From: Sphingomonas sanxanigenens
Lineage (GTDB): Bacteria; Pseudomonadota; Alphaproteobacteria; Sphingomonadales; Sphingomonadaceae
DNA length: 21,109 nucleotides
Reading direction: 5' to 3'
Assembly (NCBI GenBank): GCA_003240855.1
Contig: QFNN01000044.1
Coordinates: 1 to 21,109 of the forward strand
Below are positions 13,903 through 20,785 of this stretch, in pieces (within the stretch, counting starts at the first letter, position 1; every line of letters begins with the position of its first letter). The position numbers and the translations under genes were made by a program. The notes under the pieces are model-generated. The model worked only from the letters and a program-made list of their open reading frames with translations. It did no database searches and had not been told where the DNA came from.

Positions 13903-14223
13903 ATGGTCCCGTCGCCTCCCTGGACGATCGCCGGTGACGGCGTGCGCCTTGCCCTGCGCCTCACGCCGCGCGCTTCGGCGGACCGGATCGACGGGATCGG
14001 CGCGGACAGCGACGGCCGCCCGCTCCTGCTGCTGCGATTGAAAGCCCCGCCCGTCGAGGGCGCGGCCAACGCCGCGCTGATCGCTTACCTCGCCAAGGCG
14101 CTTGGCGTCCGAAAAGCCGATGTTGCGATCGTGGCCGGCGAAACGGGGCGCACGAAGCGATTGCGGATCGCCGGCGACGCTCAGGCCGTGGTCGATCGGC
14201 TCGCCGCGCTGGTCAGCCCCTGA
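13903..14223 (+). CDS. DUF167 (YggU-like) family protein
   Basis: This small 106-residue protein matches the DUF167/YggU family: RLTPRASADRIDGI near the N-terminus, then LLLRLKAPPVEGAANAALIA, then VAGETGRTKRLRIAG. The KAPPVEGAAN stretch is the family signature. The family fold is known, but its cellular role is unclear. The ATG at 13903 follows AAGGGA. It starts 36 bp after the sigma-54 regulator, in the same direction, so the two may share a transcript. Its end overlaps the convergent polysaccharide deacetylase gene by 11 bp. Confidence 0.88.
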   Translation: MVPSPPWTIAGDGVRLALRLTPRASADRIDGIGADSDGRPLLLLRLKAPPVEGAANAALIAYLAKALGVRKADVAIVAGETGRTKRLRIAGDAQAVVDRLAALVSP

Positions 14224-14962
14224 ACCACGCAGTGCGGCGCGCGCCCGCGCTTTCGATCAGGCTGCCCACCGGCACGGCGCGCAGGCCGCGCGCAGCCAGG
14301 CCGTCGAGGATCAGCCGCACCATTTCCACACGATCGAAACGCGGCGCGATTTCACCCTCGGGGATCTCCAGCCCGTCATGCAGCAGAACGATGTCGCCGC
14401 CCCGGCTCGCCCCCACGGCGCGGTCAGCCGCCTCGGCGGGCGCCTGCTCCACCCAGTCCTCCGCGATCGGCCCCCAGACGACGACTTGCAAGCCAAGCGA
14501 GCGCGCAACGAAGAAAGTCGCAAGCGATTGTGCGCCATATGGCGGCCGGAACAACCGCACCGGCTTGCCGGTCAGCGCCGCCAGCGCATCGCGCGCGGCC
14601 GCAAGGCGCTGGCGCACCTGCTGCACGGGCAACAGAGTCAGCCGGTCATGGCGATCGCAGTGCAGCCCGACTTCGTGGCCCTCGGCGATCATGCGGGCGA
14701 TCAACGGCCGCTGCGCCGCCGCCTTGTCGGTGAGGACGAAGAAGCTGGCCTTGACGCCGCGCGCGGCGAGCAGATCGAGCAGGCGCGGCGTCACCTCGGG
14801 ATCGGGGCCGTCATCGAAGGTCAGCGCCACCGCGTCGCTGGCGTTCGCCGCGCTGCGGATCGAGCCGAGCGGCCCGAGCAGCGGATCGGTCAGCGCACGG
14901 ACGCGCCGGCGCGCATCCGGGCCGAGGCGGGAGCTGACGTTGCGCAGGATCCTGTTGAGCAT
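14213..14962 (-). CDS. Polysaccharide deacetylase family protein (NodB domain)
   Basis: This 249-residue protein has a carbohydrate esterase 4 domain that removes acetyl groups from N-acetylated sugars. The motifs are present in order: TFDDGPDPE (the two aspartates for catalysis and metal), HCDRHDRL (metal histidines in H-x3-H spacing), RPPYGAQS, then EDW and finally VLLHDGLE. The first 45 residues are basic and amphipathic (MLNRILRNVSSRLGPDARRR) with no clear signal peptide, so it may act inside the cell or at the inner membrane. It follows the GT4 glycosyltransferase by 16 bp with a GAGG Shine-Dalgarno sequence, suggesting joint work on an envelope polysaccharide. The tail overlaps the convergent DUF167 gene by 11 bp. 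Confidence 0.9.
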   Translation of the reverse strand: MLNRILRNVSSRLGPDARRRVRALTDPLLGPLGSIRSAANASDAVALTFDDGPDPEVTPRLLDLLAARGVKASFFVLTDKAAAQRPLIARMIAEGHEVGLHCDRHDRLTLLPVQQVRQRLAAARDALAALTGKPVRLFRPPYGAQSLATFFVARSLGLQVVVWGPIAEDWVEQAPAEAADRAVGASRGGDIVLLHDGLEIPEGEIAPRFDRVEMVRLILDGLAARGLRAVPVGSLIESAGARRTAWFRG

Positions 14963-14978
14963 CCCCGTGCCTCAGCGC

Positions 14979-16172
14979 TCAATGCACGCTGGCGACTTCG
15001 CGCTTGCCCTGGGGAGCGCGCCGGTTCACCCGACTCTCCACAGCCTCACGCACGCGCCGCGCCCATGTCGGCCAGTTCAGCTTGTTGCGGCTGAGTTCGA
15101 GCGCCGCATAGCACATCGCCTCATAGCGCTCCGTATCGTTGAGCAGCGCGATCATCTCGCGGGCGAAGTCCGCGGCCGGCGCGCCCGGTTCGATCAGGAT
15201 GCCGGTCCGCCCGCCTTCGACATTGGAGGGCAATCCCCCGGTGCGATAGGCGATCGAGGGCAGCGCGTAGGAGGCGGCTTCGCTGATGACGATGCCCAGC
15301 GCCTCGAACTGGGTGGGCAGGATGAAGAGGTGCGCGCTGCGGAACAGCGCCGCCAGACGCTCGGCGTCGGCCGGCACATGCTTGTTGAGGAAGCCGTGGA
15401 AGGTCACGCCTTCGATTGCCGGCGGCGGACTGGACGGCGCGCTGCCGACCACGTCGAGATGCACATTATATCCCGCCCTGCGCATCGCCTGCACGGCCTC
15501 GACCGCAATGTCGCCGCCCTTGCCCTGCCAGTTCACCCCGACGAACAGCAGCCGCCATGCGTCCTTCGCGCGCTCTTCGGGGCGGGTGAAGCCGCGCGCT
15601 TCCATGTTCGCGCCCCAATGGACCTGGAATACGTGGGCCGGGTCGCCGCGATGTTCGCCCACTGCGGATCCATAGGCCCAGGCAGAGGGAAAGAAAGCGG
15701 CGATCGAATCCCTTATGGCCTGCGTCTCAAGCTTGTAGGCGGAGCGCTTGAGCCCCGGCAGCAGCGAGAAGAAGAACGGATTATAGTCGATCATCACCGC
15801 CTGCGTGGCGTCGGACACAAAGACGGTCGGCATGATTCTGGTAAGCTGGGCGGTGATCGGCGTGACCGCGACGGCAAAGGCGATGTCGGCTCCCGAACCG
15901 GTGATTTCGTCGATCGCCTTGCGCCCCGCCAGGCGCGTCCAGAAGGGCGACCAGTAGATGTCGATGCGACGCCCGCTGACCCTGCGCAATAAGCCGCGGA
16001 GATTGCTGAACCAGCGCGGCCAGGGTTCGCGCACGACATGGACCACGTCAAACTCTGCGCTCAACGCCTCCAGCATGTGATGCGGCGTGCCGGACCAGGT
16101 GCGGATCTCAAGCGGATCGCCGGCGCATATGAAGGCGATACGCGGCCTGGGCGCCAGCGCCTCCATAATCAT
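14979..16172 (-). CDS. GT4-type glycosyltransferase
   Basis: This 397-residue protein has the GT-B layout of glycosyltransferase family 4. An N-terminal Rossmann half begins with RPRIAFICAGDP. The C-terminal half contains LLFVGVNWQGKGGDIAVEA, the nucleotide-sugar-binding region, and LFILPTQFEALGIVISEA with the E-x7-E motif. TGGLPSNVEGGRTGILIEPG is also typical. Donor and acceptor sugars cannot be read from sequence. I chose the ATG at 16172 because AGGA sits 8 bp upstream; an ATG at 16220 would add 16 residues and lacks a good Shine-Dalgarno sequence. It is the first gene of a pair with the deacetylase. Upstream lies a nested palindrome at 16255-16286. Confidence 0.9.
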   Translation of the reverse strand: MIMEALAPRPRIAFICAGDPLEIRTWSGTPHHMLEALSAEFDVVHVVREPWPRWFSNLRGLLRRVSGRRIDIYWSPFWTRLAGRKAIDEITGSGADIAFAVAVTPITAQLTRIMPTVFVSDATQAVMIDYNPFFFSLLPGLKRSAYKLETQAIRDSIAAFFPSAWAYGSAVGEHRGDPAHVFQVHWGANMEARGFTRPEERAKDAWRLLFVGVNWQGKGGDIAVEAVQAMRRAGYNVHLDVVGSAPSSPPPAIEGVTFHGFLNKHVPADAERLAALFRSAHLFILPTQFEALGIVISEAASYALPSIAYRTGGLPSNVEGGRTGILIEPGAPAADFAREMIALLNDTERYEAMCYAALELSRNKLNWPTWARRVREAVESRVNRRAPQGKREVASVH

Positions 16173-16254
16173 ACCGCCTGTCCTGACATCATCTTCGGCC
16201 ACCACTGACAACCCCCACATGATAGCGGGTCCAGAACGTCTCTCTGCGCGCAGC

Positions 16255-16286
16255 GGTCCTCAAATATCGTTAACGTCGCGAGGACC
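16255..16286. promoter_or_regulatory. Nested palindromes upstream of the glycosyltransferase gene
   Basis: GGTCCTC (16255-16261) and its exact reverse complement GAGGACC (16280-16286) flank a near-central perfect 8-bp palindrome CGTTAACG (16268-16275). The site lies 83 bp upstream of the chosen start codon, a typical place for an operator or a 5' RNA hairpin. The rest of the 291-bp gap holds a small TCGTCA-ATAA-TGACGA hairpin (16394-16409) and the CCGAAACGG palindrome, but no gene. Confidence 0.4.
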
Positions 16287-16418
16287 AGCCCGAAGAAAAA
16301 TGCCTGGTACGGCCGTTCGACACCGCCGCCCCCACGGCATGTGCGCAGCCTTTTCCCAACCGCCTGTCTAGCGGCCCGCGCCAGAGGCTCTAATCGTCAA
16401 TAATGACGAATAAATGTC

Positions 16419-16429
16419 GCCGAAACGGC
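16419..16429. promoter_or_regulatory. Third CCGAAACGG palindrome (GCCG-AAA-CGGC)
   Basis: A perfect 11-bp palindrome with the same CCG-AAA-CGG core as the sites at 9104 and 12410. It lies 35 bp beyond the folP stop and about 250 bp upstream of the glycosyltransferase start. It may be a regulator-binding site. A terminator role is unlikely because the stem is only 4 bp. Confidence 0.3.
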
Positions 16430-16463
16430 CCCATCCCGGTTCGACCGTCCCGCTTTCAGACAG

Positions 16464-17543
16464 TCAGGCGATCAGCGCCTGATCGCGCAGCCCGCGCCAC
16501 ACGCGCAGGGCCTGCACCGTTTCCGGCGCATCGTGGACACGGAGGAACTGCATCCCGCGCTGCGCGCCGTGGAGCGCGAGCGTGATCGAGCCCCCCAGCC
16601 GCCTCTCCGCCGGCGCTTCATTGTCCAGCGCGCCGATGATCCGTTTGCGGCTCGCGGCCAGCATCACCGGGCAGCCAAGCCCATGGAACAGCGCCAGCCC
16701 GTTGAGCAGCGCCAGATTGTCGGCCACGCCCTTGGCGAAACCGATGCCGGGATCGACGATAATCCTGTCGCGCGCGATCCCCGCCGCCTCGACCGCCGCG
16801 ATCCGGTCCTCCAGCCAGTCATAGACCTCGATCAGCGGGTCGGTGAGCTTCGGCCCGTCATGCGGCTCGCGCCCGGTGTGGTGCATCAGGATGACCGGGC
16901 AGCCGGAGCGCGCGACGACCTCCAGCGCGCGATGATCGTAACGCAGCGCCGAGATGTCGTTGACCATCGCCGCGCCGGCCGCGAGCGCCGCTTCCATCAC
17001 GGCCGCCTTGCGCGTGTCGATCGATACCGCCACGCCCCCCGCCGCCAGCCGCTCGATCACCGGCGCGACGCGCTTGATCTCATCGCCTTCCCACACATGC
17101 GCCGCGCCCGGCCGCGTGGATTCGCCGCCGACGTCGATCAGGGCGGCCCCCGCCTCGGCCATGGCGAAACCGGCGCCGACGGCCGTCTCCAGATCCGCGT
17201 TGCGCCCACCGTCCGAAAAACTGTCGGGCGTCATGTTGAGGATGCCCGCGACCTGCGGCTGATCGAGCCGGATCACCCGCTCCCGCATCCTGATCGGCGG
17301 GCGCGCCGCCGCCAGCCGTTCGAGGATCGGCGCGGCTTCGTCGGGCAGGCTCGCCCGGTCCGACACCGGCACCAGGGCGCGGCCCACGCGCCCGCCATTG
17401 TCTACGATCAGCTCCCAGGCCGAATACCAGAGCATCGCGCCCGCCAGGCGCTCGACCTGCCCGTCATTGCCAACGGGGGTATCGACAAATCCCTCGGGGC
17501 GCAGATAGACGCGCGCGCCCTTTGGGATGGCCGGCAGGTTCAC
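16464..17543 (-). CDS. folP: Dihydropteroate synthase
   Basis: FolP joins p-aminobenzoate to the dihydropterin pyrophosphate in folate synthesis and is the sulfonamide target. The core motifs are all present: ILNMTPDSFSDGG (101-113), DVGGESTRPG (137-146), SIDT (174-177), VNDIS (194-198), VDPGIGFAK (263-271), ASRKR (297-301) and the closing VHD (336-338). At 359 residues it is longer than the usual 270-285 because of an N-terminal extension of about 95 residues (PKGARVYLRPEGFVDTP...) of unknown role. The start is a GTG at 17543 that overlaps the ccrM stop by four bases (GTGA), so the two genes are translationally coupled. Confidence 0.96.
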   Translation of the reverse strand: MNLPAIPKGARVYLRPEGFVDTPVGNDGQVERLAGAMLWYSAWELIVDNGGRVGRALVPVSDRASLPDEAAPILERLAAARPPIRMRERVIRLDQPQVAGILNMTPDSFSDGGRNADLETAVGAGFAMAEAGAALIDVGGESTRPGAAHVWEGDEIKRVAPVIERLAAGGVAVSIDTRKAAVMEAALAAGAAMVNDISALRYDHRALEVVARSGCPVILMHHTGREPHDGPKLTDPLIEVYDWLEDRIAAVEAAGIARDRIIVDPGIGFAKGVADNLALLNGLALFHGLGCPVMLAASRKRIIGALDNEAPAERRLGGSITLALHGAQRGMQFLRVHDAPETVQALRVWRGLRDQALIA

Positions 17544-18658
17544 GGCTCGTTGGCCAGCAAATAAGTCTGGCGCAGCGCATCGACGGGCTTGAGCGCCCCC
17601 GCTTCCTCATAATGCCAGAAGGTCCAGCCATTGCACGACGGCGCGCCCTGCAACGTCGCGCCCACCTTGTGGATCGAGCCCGTTGCGCCGCCGGCCTCGA
17701 GCGAGCCGTCCGCGCGCACCGTCGCCTTGTGGCGGCGCTTGACGTCGGTCAGCACCGTGCCCGGCGCGATCATCCCCGTTTCGACCAGCGTGCCGAAAGC
17801 GACGCGCGGCGCGGCCAGCGGCGCCTGCATCGTGGTCAGCGCCGATTCGTCGAGCGGCAGCGCCGCAGCGATGCGCTCCTCGGCGACCTCGATATAGACC
17901 GGCTCGCGCTCGATGCCGATGAAGCGCCGGCCAAGCCGCTTGGCGACCGCGCCCGTCGTCCCGGTGCCGAAGAAGGGATCGAGCACCACGTCGCCCGGCT
18001 TGGTGCAGGCGAGCAGGATGCGATAAAGCAGCGCCTCGGGCTTCTGCGTCGGATGCGCCTTGGTGCCGCCGCGCTTCAGGCGTTCCTGCCCGCTGCAGAT
18101 CGGGATCACCCAGTCGGAACGCATCTGCAGTTCGTCGTTGAGCGTTTTCATCGCGCGATAGTTGAAGGTGTAGCGCGAGCTTTCGCTATGCGCGGCCCAG
18201 ATCAGCGTTTCGTGCGCGTTGGTGAAGCGCGTGCCCTTGAAATTGGGCATCGGGTTGGATTTGCGCCAGACGATGTCGTTGAGGACCCAATAGCCCTCGT
18301 CCTGGATCGCCGCACCGACGCGGAAGATGTTGTGATAGCTGCCGATCACCCAGATGGTGCCGTCGGGCTTCAGGATGCGGCGCGCCTCGGCCAGCCAGTC
18401 GCGCGTGAAGCGATCATAGGCGGCGAAGGTGTCGAACTTGTCCCAGTCATTGTCGACCGCGTCGACGCGACCTCCCTCAGGGCGATAAAGATCGCCGCCA
18501 AGCTGCAGATTATAGGGCGGATCTGCGAAGATCATGTCGATGCTGGCGCTGGGCAGCGCGCGCATCGCAGCAATGCAGTCGTCGCGCAGGATCCGGTCGA
18601 GCGGAAGCTCGATCGCACGCGTTTCCGCGCTTTTCCTGACCCTGGTAACAACGCTCAT
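17540..18658 (-). CDS. ccrM: Cell-cycle-regulated DNA adenine methyltransferase, GANTC-specific
   Basis: CcrM methylates adenine in GANTC and couples DNA replication to gene expression in alphaproteobacteria. This 372-residue protein has the beta-class order: catalytic DPPYN (46-50) first, then the AdoMet motif DPFFGTGTTG (227-236). The C-terminal domain (about 285-372) with KRRHKATVRADGSL, GSIHKVGATLQGAPSCNGW and TFWHY is specific to the CcrM group and needed for DNA recognition. The ATG at 18658 was chosen because AAGGGGG lies just upstream; an in-frame ATG 13 codons earlier is less likely. A predicted promoter with two GANTC sites lies directly upstream, and folP is coupled downstream. The name is firm. 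Confidence 0.96.
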   Translation of the reverse strand: MSVVTRVRKSAETRAIELPLDRILRDDCIAAMRALPSASIDMIFADPPYNLQLGGDLYRPEGGRVDAVDNDWDKFDTFAAYDRFTRDWLAEARRILKPDGTIWVIGSYHNIFRVGAAIQDEGYWVLNDIVWRKSNPMPNFKGTRFTNAHETLIWAAHSESSRYTFNYRAMKTLNDELQMRSDWVIPICSGQERLKRGGTKAHPTQKPEALLYRILLACTKPGDVVLDPFFGTGTTGAVAKRLGRRFIGIEREPVYIEVAEERIAAALPLDESALTTMQAPLAAPRVAFGTLVETGMIAPGTVLTDVKRRHKATVRADGSLEAGGATGSIHKVGATLQGAPSCNGWTFWHYEEAGALKPVDALRQTYLLANEP

Positions 18659-18685
18659 AAATGCCCCCTTGTTCTGCGGGGCGGG

Positions 18686-18714
18686 AAAGTGAGTCACCGG
18701 GGACTCCGGGTCAA
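18686..18714 (-). promoter_or_regulatory. Predicted ccrM promoter
   Basis: On the minus strand TTGACC (18714-18709) and CACTTT (18691-18686) are separated by exactly 17 bp. The -10 element lies 28 bp before the chosen ATG, giving a leader of about 20 nt. Two GANTC sites fall within or touch the spacer. No CtrA TTAA-N7-TTAA site was seen between rnhB and ccrM. Confidence 0.45.
18691..18706. promoter_or_regulatory. Near-perfect palindrome made of two GANTC sites in the ccrM promoter
   Basis: GAGTC-A-CCGG-G-GACTC: seven of eight base pairs are symmetric, and both arms are CcrM target sites (18691-18695, 18702-18706). A second pair of GANTC sites lies at 18829-18833 and 18838-18842, at the end of rnhB. 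Methylation-sensitive control of ccrM is known in Caulobacter; here it is an inference from position. Confidence 0.5.
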
Positions 18715-18764
18715 GCGCCGCTTTTCAGCGTCTCCCAGAAACCAGCGTCAACAATCTGACACAT

Positions 18765-18793
18765 AAGGAGAAGCGCCCCAACATGTGGAGCGC
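18765..18793 (-). terminator. Probable intrinsic terminator of the glmM-rnhB operon
   Basis: On the minus strand GCGCTCC (18793-18787) pairs with GGGGCGC (18779-18773), seven pairs including one G-U, across a 7-nt loop. It is followed by TTCTCCTT. It lies 48 bp after the rnhB stop and separates that operon from ccrM. A smaller hairpin CACAA-GCGA-TTGTG lies at 18810-18823. Confidence 0.5.
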
Positions 18794-18840
18794 CCTGACG
18801 TCATAGCAGCACAAGCGATTGTGGGTGTGACTCGAAAGAC

Positions 18841-19443
18841 TCACCTCGCCGCCAAAGCCCGCGCGACCGGCGCGAAGCTGCGCCGATGGTGCGGCGTGGG
18901 GCCGAGACGGGCCAGCGCTTCCATATGATCCTTCGACCCGTAGCCCTTGTTGCGCGCCCAGCCATAGCCCGGATGATCGGCGTCGATCGCGATCATGATC
19001 GCGTCGCGATGATGCTTGGCGACGATCGACGCGGCGGCGATCGACAGCGACAGCGCGTCGCCCGAAACGATCGCGGTCGAGGGATAGGCCCAGCGCGGGC
19101 AGCGATTGCCGTCGACCAGAACCATCCCCGGCGTCGCGCCCAGCGCGTCAACCGCCCGTGTCATCGCCAGCATCGTCGCCTGCAATATGTTGAGGCTGTC
19201 AATCTCCTCGACGCTCGCCATGCCGACGCCAACGCCGGCGATCGCCTGCAACTGCGCGCTCAGGTCCGCGCGCGCGGCGGCGCGCAGCTTTTTTGAATCG
19301 TCGATCCCGCGCGGCACGCCATTTTCCGGCAGGATCACGGCGGCGGCGACCACCGGCCCGGCAAGCGGCCCGCGCCCCGCCTCATCCACCCCGATCACCG
19401 GCGCCGGATACAACGCCTCCATCGTCCGCGACGGCCCTGTCAT
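18841..19443 (-). CDS. rnhB: Ribonuclease HII
   Basis: RNase HII cuts the RNA strand of RNA-DNA hybrids and removes single ribonucleotides from DNA. The 200-residue length is usual. Motif I, VIGVDEAGRGPLAGPVV (16-32), carries D20 and E21. LVDGN has D111, and SIVAKHHRD has D147, completing the four acidic active-site residues. HPGYGWARNKGYGSKDHMEAL is the conserved C-terminal part. The ATG at 19443 overlaps the stop of the ThiD-VOC gene by four bases (ATGA), and the protein then starts normally; the longer open frame upstream is antisense noise. It is the last gene of the glmM-side operon. Confidence 0.96.
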   Translation of the reverse strand: MTGPSRTMEALYPAPVIGVDEAGRGPLAGPVVAAAVILPENGVPRGIDDSKKLRAAARADLSAQLQAIAGVGVGMASVEEIDSLNILQATMLAMTRAVDALGATPGMVLVDGNRCPRWAYPSTAIVSGDALSLSIAAASIVAKHHRDAIMIAIDADHPGYGWARNKGYGSKDHMEALARLGPTPHHRRSFAPVARALAAR

Positions 19444-20564
19444 GCGATCCGCCAAGGTGGAAAGCGACGATTCTCCCCGGCATGATAGAGGATGATGCGA
19501 TTGCCCGCCGGATCGCGCAGCCGCGCTTCGCGCCACAACCAGCGTTTGTCCTCGGGCATCTCGTCGAACGTGATTCCAGCCTCGACCAGCGCGGTCGCGC
19601 GTTCGCACAGATCGGCGCATTCGAGATAGATTTGCGCGCCGCCCGCAGCCGGAAGCCCGGTCTCGATCGAAAGCGTCGCGCCGCCGGGAAGCACGAAGCG
19701 CGCATAATGATCGGGCGCATCGACGATCTGGGTCAGGCCCAGCGCGCGATAGAAAGCGACCGAAGCGGCATAATCGTCTGCCGGCAACGTCACCTGATTG
19801 AGATCGTAAAGCCCGGTCGCGGCCCAGCGATGCCCCATCGGACCATGGCCGGCGCCAAGCCCCGGCGCCGCCAGCATCGCGCTGCGCACGAACGCGCGCG
19901 CAACCCCGATGGCGTCGACCAGCGTCAACCCCTCCGCCAGTCCGGTCGCGATCGCGCTCGCCAGCGTGCAGCCCGTTCCGTGATTATGGCGCGTTTCGAT
20001 CCGCGCGCCGGAAAAATCGCGATCGCCCTTGGGCGTCACCAGCCGGTCCGTAACGACGTCGCCTTCGCCATGCCCGCCCTTGACGAGCAGCGCGCGCCCG
20101 GTCCGCTGCACGATGGCGGCCGCGTCGCCGCCAAGCGCCGCCAGTTCGGGCAGGTTCGGCGTCGTCAGCGTGGCGACGCGCATCAGCCGCTCGAACGCGG
20201 CGATCGTCTCTTCATCCGCCAGCGCCGCGCCGCTCGTCGCGATCATCACCGGGTCAAACACGACGGGAATGTCGCCTTGGCGCTCTATCCAGTCGGCGAC
20301 GGCGCTGGCGGTTTCGGCCGATCCGATCATCCCGATCTTCACCGCGTCGACGCCGATGTCCGATGCGACCGATTCGATCTGCCCGATCACCATCCCGGTC
20401 GGGACCGGATGGACGCCCTGCACCCCCAGTGTGTTTTGCGCCGTGATCGCGGTGATGGCGGTCATGGCGTGCCCGCCAAGCATCGTCACCGTTTTGACGT
20501 CTGCCTGAATGCCTGCCCCACCGCCCGAATCCGATCCGGCGACGATCAATATGCGCGGCGTCAC
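19440..20564 (-). CDS. thiD: ThiD HMP/HMP-P kinase fused to a C-terminal VOC (glyoxalase-fold) domain
   Basis: The first 245 residues are a complete ThiD, which phosphorylates hydroxymethylpyrimidine and its phosphate in thiamine synthesis. Visible motifs are IVAGSDSGGGAGIQADVKT (7-25), VKIGMIGS (75-82), VVFDPVMIATSG (101-112), TTPNLPE (134-140), LVKGGHG (160-166) and the catalytic HGTGCT (195-200, C199), then GLGAGHGPMGH (235-245). After a short linker, residues 254-362 read as a VOC fold: LNQVTLPADDYAASVAFYRALGL, then VLPGGATLSIE, then QIYLECADLCERATALVEAGI, then LRDPAGNRIILYH. The usual first metal histidine is Q257 and the third-strand histidine is also Gln, so glyoxalase chemistry is doubtful. 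The gene overlaps DUF1272 and rnhB by 4 bp each. Confidence 0.92.
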   Translation of the reverse strand: MTPRILIVAGSDSGGGAGIQADVKTVTMLGGHAMTAITAITAQNTLGVQGVHPVPTGMVIGQIESVASDIGVDAVKIGMIGSAETASAVADWIERQGDIPVVFDPVMIATSGAALADEETIAAFERLMRVATLTTPNLPELAALGGDAAAIVQRTGRALLVKGGHGEGDVVTDRLVTPKGDRDFSGARIETRHNHGTGCTLASAIATGLAEGLTLVDAIGVARAFVRSAMLAAPGLGAGHGPMGHRWAATGLYDLNQVTLPADDYAASVAFYRALGLTQIVDAPDHYARFVLPGGATLSIETGLPAAGGAQIYLECADLCERATALVEAGITFDEMPEDKRWLWREARLRDPAGNRIILYHAGENRRFPPWRIA

Positions 20565-20785
20565 GCCTTGTGCCGCCGCTCGGTCGAGGCGGGATAGCGC
20601 TTCAGGACGTCACCGACGCGCGTCGGGCGATCGATCAGCTCGCCTCCGCAATTGGGGCAGCGCTCGTCAAGTTCATCGGCGCAATCGGCGCAGAAGGTGC
20701 ATTCGAGCGAGCAGATGAACGCGCCATGCGCGTTCGCCGGCAGCCCGGCGCCACACCGCTCGCAATCGGGACGCAGTTCAAGCAT
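20561..20785 (-). CDS. DUF1272-family small cysteine-rich protein
   Basis: This 74-residue protein carries paired cysteines: CERCG (8-12), CSLECTFCADC (25-35) and CPNCGG, which form probable zinc-binding knuckles. The opening MLELRPDCERCG and the CSLECTFCADC stretch are the DUF1272 hallmarks. The tail is basic (PASTERRHKA). Its function is unknown; a small zinc-ribbon protein interacting with nucleic acid or protein is plausible. It starts on the last base of the glmM stop (TGATG) and overlaps the thiD start by four bases, so it is translated as part of a tightly coupled operon. Confidence 0.88.
   Translation of the reverse strand: MLELRPDCERCGAGLPANAHGAFICSLECTFCADCADELDERCPNCGGELIDRPTRVGDVLKRYPASTERRHKA

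Noticed and set aside
14232..15992. Long plus-strand frame opposite the deacetylase and glycosyltransferase
   Set aside because: It is opposite genes with clear catalytic motifs. The peptide shows no domain pattern.
17522..18766. Long plus-strand frame opposite ccrM
   Set aside because: ccrM on the minus strand has all family motifs; the plus-strand peptide is Arg-rich noise.
20565..20785. TPP riboswitch before thiD
   Set aside because: There is no intergenic space; thiD overlaps the upstream coding gene by 4 bp.
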